A stretch of 64,000 nt of DNA. It comes from Thermostichus sp047462415. Its GTDB lineage: Bacteria; Cyanobacteriota; Cyanobacteriia; Thermostichales; Thermostichaceae. Positions 23,834 through 33,528 of the stretch are shown piece after piece. The stretch is taken from the NCBI RefSeq assembly GCF_047462415.1, contig NZ_JANSJE010000002.1:1-64000 (forward strand), read 5' to 3'. How positions within the stretch are numbered: the stretch's first letter is position 1; each line of letters starts with the position of its first letter. Below the pieces are notes generated by a model that made no database searches, was not told the origin of the DNA, and saw only the letters and a program-made list of their open reading frames with translations. The position numbers and the translations under genes were made by a program.

Positions 23834-24592
23834 TCAAAACTGATCCTTCATACCCCGCAGCCGCGCAAAAACCCGCACCGGATCTTGAACGCCGGTGGCC
23901 GCCTGCAGAGCCGGCTGATCCCAGCGCAAAAAAGGATTGGTGCGGCGCTCTTCGCCAATGGTGCTGGGCACCGTCGGGGATCCCGCCTGGCGCAGCGCCA
24001 CCACCTGCTGATAGCGCGCCTGCAAGTCGGGGTTGTCGCCATCTACCGTCAAGGCAAACTTGAGGTTGTTCAAGGTGTATTCGTGGGCACACCACACCCG
24101 CGTCGGTTCAGGTAACTGGCGCAGTTGATCCAGGGATCCCAGCATTTGCTCTGGGGTGCCCTCAAAGAGCCGCCCGCATCCCCCAGCAAACAGAGTATCG
24201 CCGCAGAAGAGATCCCCGCTTTCGGGGAAGTAGTAGGCAACATGTCCCCGCGTATGGCCGGGCACAAACAGCACCTTCGCCTGCCGGCCCGCAAATTCCA
24301 CCGTCTCTCCCGCCTGCAGCTCCACCCTCTGGCCAGGGATCCGCCCTCGATCCACCTGGCTGCCGTAGACGACGGCGCGGGGGTAGCGGGCCACAAGTTG
24401 CAGGTTGCCCCCCACATGGTCGTGGTGGTGGTGGGTGTTGAAGATGGCCACCAGCTCCGCCCCCAGCTCGGCCAATTTGTCCAGCACGGGCTCGGCCACT
24501 GCCGGATCCACCACTGCTGCCGTTGCCGTCTCGGGATCGTAGAGCAGATAGATGTAGTTGTCGCGCAGGGCAGGCAGTTGCAGAATGCGCAT
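23834..24592 (-). CDS. gloB: Hydroxyacylglutathione hydrolase (glyoxalase II)
   Basis: GloB hydrolyses S-lactoylglutathione to lactate and glutathione, the second step of methylglyoxal removal. It is a 252-residue metallo-beta-lactamase-fold enzyme with the metal motif THHHHDHVGG (about 53-62), the FVPGHTRGH loop, FCGDTLFAGGCGRLFEG and CAHEYTLNNLKFA. C-terminally it has the glutathione-binding ERRTNPFLRW segment. Length and motifs are standard. It is followed upstream by the DUF3143 gene, 6 bases away on the same strand. Confidence 0.95.
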   Translation of the reverse strand: MRILQLPALRDNYIYLLYDPETATAAVVDPAVAEPVLDKLAELGAELVAIFNTHHHHDHVGGNLQLVARYPRAVVYGSQVDRGRIPGQRVELQAGETVEFAGRQAKVLFVPGHTRGHVAYYFPESGDLFCGDTLFAGGCGRLFEGTPEQMLGSLDQLRQLPEPTRVWCAHEYTLNNLKFALTVDGDNPDLQARYQQVVALRQAGSPTVPSTIGEERRTNPFLRWDQPALQAATGVQDPVRVFARLRGMKDQF

Positions 24593-24598
24593 GGCCGG

Positions 24599-24862
24599 CT
24601 AGTCCTCAAAAATGGCCTGTTCTACATCCTGGCGGCTGAGGGAGTAGGGGAAAGACAGGGTTTTCGTGTTGCCATCCGGGTAGGTGTAGCGCACCCAGAT
24701 GCTGGTCTCTTCTAGGCGCAGGCAGGCTTTCCAGCCCGGCCGCTCGCAAAACCATTGCTCCACATCCTTTGGGTCGCGGGTGCAGCCTTGCTCCTCCAGC
24801 CAGCGTTCGATGGCGTGGAGCGGGTGATTGTAGAGAGGTGTGGTGGCAGGGGGCAAAGGCAT
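24599..24862 (-). CDS. DUF3143 family protein
   Basis: This is an 87-residue cyanobacterial protein with the DUF3143 pattern: PLYNHPLHAIERWLEEQGC, then ERPGWKACLRLEETSIWVRY and a C-terminal SLSRQDVEQAIF. The function is unknown. I prefer the ATG at 24862; a TTG 4 codons upstream (24874) is possible. It sits immediately before gloB and may be cotranscribed. Confidence 0.8.
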   Translation of the reverse strand: MPLPPATTPLYNHPLHAIERWLEEQGCTRDPKDVEQWFCERPGWKACLRLEETSIWVRYTYPDGNTKTLSFPYSLSRQDVEQAIFED

Positions 24863-24994
24863 GGTGAGATTCAAACGCGCGCAGAGAAGCCGTCAAACTA
24901 GACAAAAGTTAACAGCCTATTCCATTCAAGCACTTGATCCGTGGGAGGCTCCGAGCGCTTTGTCTGAACCTCATCCCCAAGCAACCGGAGTTGG

Positions 24995-25411
24995 TTAGCC
25001 CACCCCGCCCTCCCGTAGCCAGGCCAAAGCAACCGCCAACACCAAACACGCCACGAAGGTGGATCCCATCAGCAGCAGGGCACAGAGCTCGCCCGCCGAG
25101 AGAGGCCGGGTTTCCATGCGCAGCTCGAGAGAATCCAGATCTGAGGATCCCGTTATACTGAGGGAGCCCATGTTGGTCGTCATCGCCCGCAAGCTGGCAT
25201 CGTAGATGGCCCGTTTTGCCGGGTTGCTGAGCACGAGATAAGCTTCCTGCAGCTCTTGGAAGCAGCGAATGGCCACTTCCGGGGCCAGGGGGGAAGTGTC
25301 GGGGTGGTAGCGTTTGCTCAACTGCCGATAGGCCCGCCGAATGGCCTCAGGAGATGCCCCTGGAGACAGGCCCAACCGTTGGTAGTAGGTGAGGGAAGTC
25401 AACGAGCGCAT
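24995..25411 (-). CDS. Membrane-anchored J-domain protein
   Basis: The 138-residue protein begins with a J domain (about 7-70): YYQRLGLSPGASPEAIRRAYR, the obligatory HPD motif in RYHPDTSP, and ELQEAYLVLSNPAKR. A C-terminal hydrophobic helix follows (LCALLLMGSTFVACLVLAVALAW, about 108-130). It should recruit an Hsp70 (DnaK) to a membrane. There is no G/F-rich or zinc domain, so it is not DnaJ itself. Cyanobacteria have several such short J-proteins. Confidence 0.88.
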   Translation of the reverse strand: MRSLTSLTYYQRLGLSPGASPEAIRRAYRQLSKRYHPDTSPLAPEVAIRCFQELQEAYLVLSNPAKRAIYDASLRAMTTNMGSLSITGSSDLDSLELRMETRPLSAGELCALLLMGSTFVACLVLAVALAWLREGGVG

Positions 25412-25526
25412 GCAAGCTGATCTCGACTAAGTGAGACGGTGGGGACAGCAGAACGCTTCTCCAAGGAGCTGAGCTTTGATCCAGTGTAATCACTTGGCCA
25501 GCCGTCGGGATCCCCTGAGCATGGCT

Positions 25527-25706
25527 CTATTCTTCTTCCTCTTCTTCCGACTTGGCTTTGGGGTAGTAGAAGCCGGTGTTGCGACCGCTCAAAATTGAAC
25601 GCCCAATGGTCATTGCCCGCTGGGCCTGGAGCTTGGCTTTGCCCAGCCAAACGGCATACCGCCTGCGACTGCGGGCTTTCGAGGTTTTCTTCTTAGGAAC
25701 AGCCAT
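25527..25706 (-). CDS. rpmF: 50S ribosomal protein L32
   Basis: This 59-residue protein lies on the minus strand from ATG 25706 to the stop at 25527-25529. It begins MAVPKKKTSKARSRRR, the standard cyanobacterial L32 start, continues with MTIGRSILSGRNTGFYYP and ends with six Glu residues. It lacks the zinc cysteines of some L32 proteins, as is usual in cyanobacteria. It is too short for common length cut-offs and easily missed. Confidence 0.95.
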   Translation of the reverse strand: MAVPKKKTSKARSRRRYAVWLGKAKLQAQRAMTIGRSILSGRNTGFYYPKAKSEEEEEE

Positions 25707-26020
25707 AGCTTGTACAAGAACACAGCCTTACTAGGCTAGCACTGAGCTTGCACCGTCGATCCCGGCTTTGTTTCGTCAAGTAGTCTATTAGCAGTTGACT
25801 CCAGAGAGAGCGAGCATCTCCGCACAATAGGGTTGAGATGGGTCAACTCTTCTACGCAAACCTTCTCAATCCCTTTTCCCGGCAGCCTTGGAGTCGATAG
25901 AGTATGGGACATCTTCTGGAACAGGCGGCCAGGTGATATCGGTCACCCCCCGGAAGCTCTTTTGGGTGCAAGCTAAGAATGGACTGTGGCCACTTCCTCG
26001 ATCCAGGAGATCGCTCAACC
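25707..26020. other. Divergent rpmF / CsgG-like intergenic region
   Basis: This is 314 bases between two divergent genes. I see no RNA gene or repeat. A TTGACT at about 25796 and the pyrimidine-rich stretch near 25845-25880 are possible promoter parts, but no well-spaced -35/-10 pair stands out on either strand. Confidence 0.35.
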
Positions 26021-27073
26021 ATGCGCAACCTCTTTTCCATCTTGTTGTTCGGGATCCCGCTGCTGAGCTTGGGTTGGACGGGGATCCCAGTGGCTGCCCA
26101 ATCCACCAATCCGGAGCTGTGCCAGAAGTTTCCCCAAGACCTTCGCTGCAATCTCTCTGCCCCCAGCCAGGTAGGACAAGCGCCTCAACCCAGCACTCGC
26201 CCGCGCGTTGCGGTTTTGGATTTTGATTTCAGCAGCCTCAGCAATTCCTACAGCCTGCGCGAGGCTTCCCGGGGGGTGAGCGATCTGCTGGTGGATCGGC
26301 TGGTGAGAGATGGCACTTTTTCTGTTATCGAGCGCTCGCGGCTAGACGCGATCTTGGCCGAGCAGAACTTGGGGCTATCGGGGCGGTTGGATGCCAACAC
26401 CGCCGCTCAGGTGGGCCGGATCCTCGGGGTCGATGCGGTGATCCTCGGCAGTGTTACCCAGTTCGATGTGTCGGTGCGCCGTTCCGGCGGTGGGGCGCCG
26501 GTCTTAACCCCCTTCGGCAGCTTTCCGCTGGCGGTGGGGGCCGAGTCGGTGGATGCCGATGCCAACGTGCAGCTCAATGCCCGCCTGGTGAGCACCAGCA
26601 CGGCCGAGATCTTGGCCGTGGTCGAGGGCCGGGGCAACGCCAGCCAGTCGGATAGCACGGTCACGGTTGCCGGCTTTGGCGGGGGATCCGCCACCAGCAA
26701 CGAAGAAAAGCTGCTGGTTTTGGCCAGCCAGCAGGCGGTGGAGCAAATTGCCCAGCAGTTGGCCGGTTTTGCCAGTCGCTTGGCGGCCCAGCCCCGCTCT
26801 TTGCCGACCATCGATGCCTTGGTGGCGGATGTCTACGGCAATCAGGTGATCTTGAACAAAGGCAGCCGCGACGGCTATCGCGTGGGCCTGATCCTTTCTG
26901 TGGAGCGCGTCGTTCGCGAGGTTAAGGATCCGGCCACAGGAGCAGTCCTGCGCAAATTGACCGAGCCAGCCGGCCAAATTCAACTGACAGAGGTGGATCA
27001 GGGATCCAGTGTGGGCCGCATTCTCAGCGGCACAGGCTTTAAGGTGGGAGATGTAGCCAAGCCTCTCCAGTAA
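26021..27073 (+). CDS. Exported CsgG-family protein
   Basis: The 350-residue product starts with a signal peptide (MRNLFSILLFGIPLLSLGW, cleaved near VAAQ). The CsgG-like domain (about 75-275) shows RVAVLDFDFSS, GVSDLLVDRLVRDGTFSVIERSRLDAIL, and QVGRILGVDAVILGSVTQF. The last 80 residues (VADVYGNQVILNKGSRDGYRVGLIL) resemble the C-terminal beta domain seen with flagellar FlgT and related envelope proteins. Unlike E. coli CsgG it has no lipobox, and no curli genes are nearby. It is probably a periplasmic or outer-membrane-associated assembly protein. Start ATG 26021 precedes the signal peptide. Confidence 0.8.
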   Translation: MRNLFSILLFGIPLLSLGWTGIPVAAQSTNPELCQKFPQDLRCNLSAPSQVGQAPQPSTRPRVAVLDFDFSSLSNSYSLREASRGVSDLLVDRLVRDGTFSVIERSRLDAILAEQNLGLSGRLDANTAAQVGRILGVDAVILGSVTQFDVSVRRSGGGAPVLTPFGSFPLAVGAESVDADANVQLNARLVSTSTAEILAVVEGRGNASQSDSTVTVAGFGGGSATSNEEKLLVLASQQAVEQIAQQLAGFASRLAAQPRSLPTIDALVADVYGNQVILNKGSRDGYRVGLILSVERVVREVKDPATGAVLRKLTEPAGQIQLTEVDQGSSVGRILSGTGFKVGDVAKPLQ

Positions 27074-27091
27074 ACTCCCAACGCTCTATCT

Positions 27092-30046
27092 TCAAGACCC
27101 TTCAATCGGGGCAAAGCCCTGGCGTTGAATATTTTCGGTAACGGTGCGCGGCTCCAGAAATTGCAGCAGGTAGTCGGGGCCACCGGCTTTGGATCCCACG
27201 CCGGAGAGCTTGAAGCCGCCAAAGGGCTGCCGCTCGACCAAAGCGCCGGTGATCTCGCGGTTGATGTAGAGGTTGCCGACAGCAAAGTCTTGGCGGGCCT
27301 GTTGGATGTGGGAAGGAGTGCGGCTGTAGACGCCGCCGGTGAGAGCGTAGGGAGTGGCATTGGCCAGCTCCAGGGCAGAGGAGAAATCCGCTGCCGCAAT
27401 CACCGCCAGAACCGGTCCAAACAGCTCCCGCTGTGCCAGTTCCGATTGGGGATCCACCTGGCTAAACACCGTGGGGCCGACGAAGTAGCCTTTTTCCGGC
27501 ACGGGCAGGCTGAGTTCCAAGCGGGCGTAGGCTTGGGCCGCTTGAATGGCCTGTTGCAGGCGGGCTTGGGCCTCGGCATCGATCACCGGGCCGACCTGGG
27601 TGCTAGGATGAGCCGGATCCCCCACGTTTAACGACCGCACCGCCTCGATCAACCGCCCCAAGAACAGGTCGTGGATCGACTGCAAGACAATGGCCCGCGA
27701 GCAGGCGGAGCATTTTTGGCCACTGTAGCCAAAAGCAGAGTTAACCACCCCCTTCACCGCCAGATCCAGGTCGGCGCTTTCATCCACAAGGATGGCGTTT
27801 TTGCCGCCCATCTCGGCAATCACCCGCTTGATGTGGTGCTGTCCCGGTTGCAATTGCGCCGCCTGGGCAAGGATCTGGCAGCCCACCGCCTGGGATCCAG
27901 TGAAGGCAATCAAATGTACCCGTGGATCTTGCACCAGGAGAGGGCCGATCTCTTCCCCAACTCCTGGCAGAAATTGAAAGACGCCTTCCGGGATCCCGGC
28001 TTCGGCGAGGGCCTTGAGGATGAAGCCTGCCAGCTTGGCGGCGACCAGCGAAGATTGCTCTGCCGGCTTGAGGAGCACGCAATTTCCAGCCACCAAAGCC
28101 GCCATCGCCATGCCACAGGGGATGGAGAGAGGAAAGTTCCAAGGGGCGATCACCACCGCCACACCGCGGGGCTGGTAGTGGTAATGGTTGGTTTCGCCGG
28201 GCAGGTTGCACGCCCGTCCTCGATCCAGAGCCTCCATCTGCTGGGCGTAGTAGCGGCAGAAGTCGATGGCCTCTGAAATCTCCCCATCGGCCTGGGCGAT
28301 GGGCTTGCCCACCTCCAGCACCATCCAGGCGGCCAGCTCTGCCCGTTGAGCCTCGATTTGCTCCGCCACCCGCCGCAGGATCCCCGCCCTCACGGCCACA
28401 GGCGTGCGCCGCCAGCGGGGAAAGCTGGCCTGGGCCGCCCGCAGGGCTTGCTCCACCTGTGCGGGACTGGCCAACCCAATCTCACCCACCACTTGCTCGG
28501 GATCGGCAGGGTTTAAAGAAGGAATAGACTGTCGGGTTGGGCGATATTCTCCGGCAATCCAGGGCTGAACTGTCTGGCCCAGTTGCGTTTGAACTTTTTG
28601 CAGGGCCTGAAAAAAGGGATCCCGCTGCTGGGGCTGGCTGAAATCCGTATCGGCAGCCGCGACAAACGAGAGGGAAGGTGGCTGAAACATGGATCCCTCC
28701 TCCAAGACAGGGGGGGCCAACAACTGTTCGGCGTCGTAGCCCTGGACACTTTGCCGCAGGAAGGACGTGTTGGCGGTATTTTCCAGCAAACGCCGAATCA
28801 GATAAGCCATGCCCGGCAGCAGCTCTCCATAGGGACAGTACACCCGCACCCGCTGTCCCTTCTGCACCAGGGCCTTGGCCAAGGGGTCGGCCATGCCGTA
28901 GAGCACCTGCAGCTCAAAAGCAGACTGAGGGACCTCCAGCGCCTGGGCGATGGCAATGGCTTTGGCCTGAGAACGCACATTGTGGCTGGCAATGGCGGCA
29001 CGCAGATGGGTGTGGTGCTCTAACAAAAGCTGGGTCAGGCGCTCAAAATTGGCGTCGGTGGCGGCTTTGTCGTTGTAAACCGGCTGCGGCCAGTGCTTTT
29101 GCGCCGCCAGGATGGTCTCTTGATCCCAGTAGGCGCCCTTGACCAGGCGCACCGTCACCGGGGATCCCCGCTCTTTGGCCCAGGCGATCAGGTTTTGCAA
29201 ATCGGTGTAGCTATCCCGCAGGTAGGCTTGTAGGGTCAGGCCAATGTCGGTGCGGCTGCGGAACTCCGGCTCCAGCAGCAGCTCCTGTAAAATGGCCAGG
29301 GTAAGGGATTTGTAGCGGTACTGCTCCATATCAAAGTGGATCCCGACTCCCAGGGCCTCGCCCCGGCGCAACAGGATGCGGATCCGTTCTCCCACCTTGG
29401 CTTTGGCCCCTGCCGGGTCGATGGGGTCGAACTGGGAATAGAAGGCCGTCAGCTTCACCGACACTTGGGGCATAGGCTGCGGCTGCGGCCAGGTTTTGAC
29501 CACCTTTGCCAATTGCTCCATCGCCTGTAGGTAGCGCTCCAGGTAGGATTGGGCTTCGGCTTCGGTGAGGACGGCTTCCCCCAGCAAATCCAGGGTAAAA
29601 GCCATGCCTTGGCGGTGCAGAGTTTCCAGCGTTTGGCTCACCTGCTGCAGGGTTTCTCCGGCAATGTAGCGACGGGCCAGGGCTTCTACAGCAGCGGTGA
29701 GGGTGCTGGCGGCCAACTGTCCAGGCAGAGAATGGGGGTCGGCAAAGTTGAGTAGGTTTTTCAGTATCCCCGGCAACTCTACTGCCGGATCCAAGAGATA
29801 CTCTTGAAGATGGCGAGCCATCTCTGCTTTGCTTTTCAGGCTGGGCAAAACATCGATCAAGCGGAACAACTGGGTGCGCAAATGGGGGTTCTCCATCGCC
29901 CAGGCCAGCAGCCTGTCCTCCCAACGCAGTTGATCCCGCCATTGGGCCAGCAGGGATCTCCCCTCGCCCCGAAGGGAATTCAACAGAGACTGGGCAAGTG
30001 CTTGGGTTTGAGCCTCATAGGCGAGAGGAGCAGCTTGGGCAACCAT
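27092..30046 (-). CDS. putA: Bifunctional proline dehydrogenase / 1-pyrroline-5-carboxylate dehydrogenase
   Basis: PutA oxidises proline to glutamate in two steps. The 984-residue protein lacks the N-terminal ribbon-helix-helix DNA-binding domain of enteric PutA, so it is an enzyme only. The proline dehydrogenase barrel (about 90-440) includes VSVKLTAFYSQFDP, the FAD-contacting VRLVKGAYWD and FELQVLYGMAD. The aldehyde dehydrogenase half (about 520-980) has NFPLSIPCGM, FTGSQAVG, EMGGKNAILVDE (catalytic Glu) and SGQKCSACSR (catalytic Cys). It converges with the CsgG-like gene, with 18 bases between stops. Confidence 0.95.
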   Translation of the reverse strand: MVAQAAPLAYEAQTQALAQSLLNSLRGEGRSLLAQWRDQLRWEDRLLAWAMENPHLRTQLFRLIDVLPSLKSKAEMARHLQEYLLDPAVELPGILKNLLNFADPHSLPGQLAASTLTAAVEALARRYIAGETLQQVSQTLETLHRQGMAFTLDLLGEAVLTEAEAQSYLERYLQAMEQLAKVVKTWPQPQPMPQVSVKLTAFYSQFDPIDPAGAKAKVGERIRILLRRGEALGVGIHFDMEQYRYKSLTLAILQELLLEPEFRSRTDIGLTLQAYLRDSYTDLQNLIAWAKERGSPVTVRLVKGAYWDQETILAAQKHWPQPVYNDKAATDANFERLTQLLLEHHTHLRAAIASHNVRSQAKAIAIAQALEVPQSAFELQVLYGMADPLAKALVQKGQRVRVYCPYGELLPGMAYLIRRLLENTANTSFLRQSVQGYDAEQLLAPPVLEEGSMFQPPSLSFVAAADTDFSQPQQRDPFFQALQKVQTQLGQTVQPWIAGEYRPTRQSIPSLNPADPEQVVGEIGLASPAQVEQALRAAQASFPRWRRTPVAVRAGILRRVAEQIEAQRAELAAWMVLEVGKPIAQADGEISEAIDFCRYYAQQMEALDRGRACNLPGETNHYHYQPRGVAVVIAPWNFPLSIPCGMAMAALVAGNCVLLKPAEQSSLVAAKLAGFILKALAEAGIPEGVFQFLPGVGEEIGPLLVQDPRVHLIAFTGSQAVGCQILAQAAQLQPGQHHIKRVIAEMGGKNAILVDESADLDLAVKGVVNSAFGYSGQKCSACSRAIVLQSIHDLFLGRLIEAVRSLNVGDPAHPSTQVGPVIDAEAQARLQQAIQAAQAYARLELSLPVPEKGYFVGPTVFSQVDPQSELAQRELFGPVLAVIAAADFSSALELANATPYALTGGVYSRTPSHIQQARQDFAVGNLYINREITGALVERQPFGGFKLSGVGSKAGGPDYLLQFLEPRTVTENIQRQGFAPIEGS

Positions 30047-30215
30047 AGGGCAATCGGAAGTAGAGCTGGCGGGATCCCACTATCCTGTCACGGGCGGGAT
30101 TGAGCCTGAGCTAGATTTTGATAAAGATGATAGTTTCGACGGCCCTAACAGGGCCACTGCGGGGCCTTAAACACCACGAGCAAAATAGTTAAAACCATTT
30201 GGATACAGGAGAGCT

Positions 30216-30875
30216 ATGCGGGCTTTTGTTGCAGGGGCTACGGGAGAAACGGGGCGGCGCATCGTCAAAGAGTTGGTGGGCCGCGGCATCCCGGTACGGG
30301 CGCTGGTGCGCAGCCGCGAGCTGGCCGCACAGGTTCTGCCCCCCGAAGCGGAAGTGGTGGTGGGAGATGTGCTGGACCCGGCCACGCTAAGGGCCGGCAT
30401 GGAGGGATGTACGGTGGTGCTCTGTGCTACAGGAGCTAGGCCCAGTTGGGATCCCTTTCTGCCTTACCGAGTGGATTATGAAGGCACCAAGAACTTAGTG
30501 GATGTGGCCAAAGCCCAAGGGATCCAACACTTTGTTTTGATTTCTTCTCTGTGCGTGTCCCAGTTGTTCCACCCCCTCAACCTGTTTTGGCTGATCTTGG
30601 TGTGGAAAAAACGAGCCGAAGAATACTTGCAAAACAGCGGCCTCACCTACACCATCATTCGGCCAGGGGGCCTGAAAAACCAGGACAACGAGGATGGCAT
30701 TGTCCTCTCCCAAGCTGACACTCTCTTCGAGGGCAGCATCCCTCGCCTCAAAGTAGCTCAAGTGGCTGTTGAAAGCCTATTTCAGCCGGCAGCAAAAAAC
30801 CGCATCTTCGAGATCATCGCTAAGCCCGGCGTTCCCAGGCGGGAGTGGAGTGACCTCTTTGCCCTAGAAGGATAG
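30216..30875 (+). CDS. NAD(P)-binding Rossmann-fold protein (atypical SDR, NmrA/Ycf39-like)
   Basis: The 219-residue protein has the nucleotide-binding motif VAGATGETGRRIV (residues 5-17), VVVGDVLDP (about 47-55), a central YRVDYEGTKNLVDVAKAQGI and the YTIIRPGGL segment near 145-155. This is typical of atypical short-chain dehydrogenases of the NAD(P)H-binding family (Ycf39, Tic62-like) in cyanobacteria and plastids. The active-site Tyr-x3-Lys is not clear, so it may be a regulator or sensor rather than an enzyme. A GGAG precedes the ATG at 30216. Confidence 0.82.
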   Translation: MRAFVAGATGETGRRIVKELVGRGIPVRALVRSRELAAQVLPPEAEVVVGDVLDPATLRAGMEGCTVVLCATGARPSWDPFLPYRVDYEGTKNLVDVAKAQGIQHFVLISSLCVSQLFHPLNLFWLILVWKKRAEEYLQNSGLTYTIIRPGGLKNQDNEDGIVLSQADTLFEGSIPRLKVAQVAVESLFQPAAKNRIFEIIAKPGVPRREWSDLFALEG

Positions 30876-30909
30876 GGCCCCGTCGGAAGAAAAGTAGTAT
30901 AGGGATCTC

Positions 30910-30935
30910 ACGCCCGAGGCTGAGGGCGTTATAAT
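30910..30935 (+). promoter_or_regulatory. Hairpin plus TATAAT ahead of the dynamin-like gene
   Basis: ACGCCC (30910-30915) can pair with GGGCGT (30924-30929) across an 8-base loop. A perfect TATAAT follows at 30930-30935, 28 bases before the ATG of the dynamin-like gene. No good -35 hexamer is visible, since the hairpin occupies that spacing. The hairpin could be an operator or the end of the upstream transcript. Confidence 0.4.
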
Positions 30936-30963
30936 CTCCCCAGCCCTAGCGGAGGTCCCCGAG

Positions 30964-33489
30964 ATGGCTGTGCAACTCTTGCCTCAGTGTGAGAACTTAC
31001 GGGAGCATGTTGAAACGATTCTAAACCTTTGGCAGCAGGATCCCACGCTCTCAGCAAAGCAAGATACAACCCGAGTTCAGGCTTCACTGAGCAAGGCTAT
31101 TTCCCCAACTTTTGAGATTGTCTTTGCCGGTGCTTTTAGCGCTGGCAAGTCGATGCTGATCAACGCCTTGTTAGAAAGGGAGCTTCTCTATAGCGCTGAA
31201 GGACACGCCACAGGGACAGAGTGCTACATCTCCTATGCAGAGCCTGACGCCGAGAGGGTAGTACTCACCTTCCTCAGCGAGCGGCAGGTGCAGGAACAGA
31301 TGGCTGCCTTCTGCACTCGCTTGGGCTTAGCCCTACCCAGCGGCAACAACCTAGAGGAAGTCACCCTCAATCGCCTAAAAGAGCAGGCTGAGGCCATTGT
31401 TCAGCAGGAGGGCGGCAAAAGTAAGTCGGAACGAGCAAAGCAGGCAGATGCGCTGCGCTTATTAATTGAAGGTTTCCAGCAAAACCGCGCCAGAATTCAC
31501 CCAACCGAAAACAGAGTATTTTCGATGGAACAGCTTAACCTTGGCAACCTAAGAGAAGCGGCCAGTTTTGCGCGGCGCGGTGCCAATAGTGCAGTTCTGC
31601 GGAAGATTGAGTACTACTGCCATCATCCTCTATTAGAAGACGGAAACGTTATTGTCGATACCCCTGGAATTGATGCTCCGGTTAAAGCGGATGCCGAGCG
31701 CACCTATCAAAAAATTGCCGATCCAAACACTTCCGCAGTTGTCTGTGTCCTCAAGTGTGCTACAACAGGTGAGCTGACTAAAGAAGAAACAGAACTCATT
31801 GAGCACATCCAAAGTAGCGAAAGTATTCGCGATCGAGTTTTTTATGTGTTCAACCGCATTGATGAAACTTGGTACAACTCCCAGCTAAGGCAGAGATTAG
31901 AGACCATCATTGACCAGCAGTTTCGTCAAGCCCGCCTATTTAAAACTAGTGCCCTGCTTGGCTTCTACGGCTCGCAGATCAGGGAAACGACTCGAGAAAC
32001 AAGGTTTGGTCTGGATACCATTTTTGCAGAAAGTATAAAAGAGCTAGGTGGCAGAGAGCAGACACCTCAATTTATTAGCGAATTTGTCAAGTACTGTAGC
32101 TCCTCAGGCAGGCTTGTGGGATCCCCCTTCCGCCCTTCGGTGCACGGCTATGAGACTCCTATCGATAACTACGTTCGAATTCTAAGCGAGTGGGGCAAGC
32201 CCTTGATTGAGTACATGATCAAAGATAGCGGCATAGAAGAATTTCTCAGTGGGATTACTCGCTATCTGAAGGAAGAAAAGCGCCCGCAGTTGTTTATAGC
32301 TCTTGCCGATGACCTGCAGCCTCTGTGTATTGAGCTCAGAAAATCCTACCTAGATCTTTATGGAGACCTAGACAGCCAACCCAGAGAAGTCGATAGCATG
32401 ATTGCCCATGAGTTAATGCTTATTAATCAGCAGTTGAATAGGATTGGTCAAGAGTTTGATGAACACATTCAAACTATGGTTAGTGAAATTATCGACGGAA
32501 CGGATAAAGAGTTTGAGTATGACTTCCGAAGGCTGCAGGCCAAGATGGTGCGTAGGCTGGATGAGCTTCTGGACACATTCTCAATAGATAGTGCCTATAG
32601 CCAAGCTGTTCGCATCCACCACCGTAACTCCACAGCTCCCTTTTTGGCTGTGCTGGTTGAGGCCCTTTACTACCTATCGAATCACCTAGAGGATATACTG
32701 GTCGAGTCTGCCACCACAGTTGTGGAGAACTCCTTCCGGCGGATTATCGATCGGGTACGCAGTGCAGACTACTACAAGCAGTTGTTTCGCCTACTGGGAT
32801 CCGACGGTGATCTAGAGAAAAAACTACTAGAGGTTAAGGAAAAAGTTTGCACTGCATTAGTCAGCGGCGCTCGAAAAGAGTGCGATCGGTATCTAAGAGA
32901 AAGTCCTCGCTTCTATGACGAGGGCACTTTCTCCATTTACCAGTTCCGGGAAGTTTTAAAGCAAACATCTCAGTCCTACGATATTTCCGCTATTCGAGAT
33001 GCGGAGCCGGGGATCCGGCAATTGCTGAAGCTTGACTTTGAGCCCAAAGTCAGCCAGACAATACGCTCTAACTTCCGGCAAGAAACCAACAATACCCTCA
33101 AGACTCAGCTCTTGCCCGTTGCTAAGGAAGTGGCTGATGAAATTCTGCAAAAGTATCCCGAAGCAAAGCAATTTATGGAAGCGACACTTAGAAAGGAAGC
33201 AGAAGAAAGAATTACCTTAAACCAACAGCGTCTAAGGGATCTAGAAGCAAAGATCGATAGCTACAACCAAGCCGTTTCTGGGATTAACCTATGCTTACAG
33301 GCTATGGGCCTAGGTCGTGAACTTTTGCCCTCGATTTCTTTACTGAAACCTTCTTCGACCGGTGAATTAGCTGACAGCTCAGCAGGTTCTTCCGAGCAGC
33401 CAGCGAGCGAAAGTGAGCCGAGTGATGAGATCTCTGACTTAGGTAAGATTTTCCCCGAGCTGGACAGCATACTTGACGATCTGAGATAA
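30964..33489 (+). CDS. Dynamin-like large GTPase
   Basis: The 841-residue protein has a dynamin-type GTPase domain in the first 400 residues. The P loop is GAFSAGKS (56-63), the switch-1 Thr lies in HATGTE (Thr83), switch 2 is DTPG (232-235) and G4 is NRID (297-300). The rest is mainly helical (about 400-790) and may form the stalk. No clear membrane-inserting hairpin is seen. The last 60 residues are Ser/Glu-rich and end in LDSILDDLR; that LDDLR tail recurs in two of the following small proteins. Bacterial dynamins reshape membranes or act in stress and phage responses; the role here is unknown. The gene is AT-richer and poorer in GGATCC than its surroundings. Confidence 0.85.
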   Translation: MAVQLLPQCENLREHVETILNLWQQDPTLSAKQDTTRVQASLSKAISPTFEIVFAGAFSAGKSMLINALLERELLYSAEGHATGTECYISYAEPDAERVVLTFLSERQVQEQMAAFCTRLGLALPSGNNLEEVTLNRLKEQAEAIVQQEGGKSKSERAKQADALRLLIEGFQQNRARIHPTENRVFSMEQLNLGNLREAASFARRGANSAVLRKIEYYCHHPLLEDGNVIVDTPGIDAPVKADAERTYQKIADPNTSAVVCVLKCATTGELTKEETELIEHIQSSESIRDRVFYVFNRIDETWYNSQLRQRLETIIDQQFRQARLFKTSALLGFYGSQIRETTRETRFGLDTIFAESIKELGGREQTPQFISEFVKYCSSSGRLVGSPFRPSVHGYETPIDNYVRILSEWGKPLIEYMIKDSGIEEFLSGITRYLKEEKRPQLFIALADDLQPLCIELRKSYLDLYGDLDSQPREVDSMIAHELMLINQQLNRIGQEFDEHIQTMVSEIIDGTDKEFEYDFRRLQAKMVRRLDELLDTFSIDSAYSQAVRIHHRNSTAPFLAVLVEALYYLSNHLEDILVESATTVVENSFRRIIDRVRSADYYKQLFRLLGSDGDLEKKLLEVKEKVCTALVSGARKECDRYLRESPRFYDEGTFSIYQFREVLKQTSQSYDISAIRDAEPGIRQLLKLDFEPKVSQTIRSNFRQETNNTLKTQLLPVAKEVADEILQKYPEAKQFMEATLRKEAEERITLNQQRLRDLEAKIDSYNQAVSGINLCLQAMGLGRELLPSISLLKPSSTGELADSSAGSSEQPASESEPSDEISDLGKIFPELDSILDDLR

Positions 33490-33528
33490 AGCAGTTTGTT
33501 TCTCCCTACTATTTGAGGAGGTGAAGTT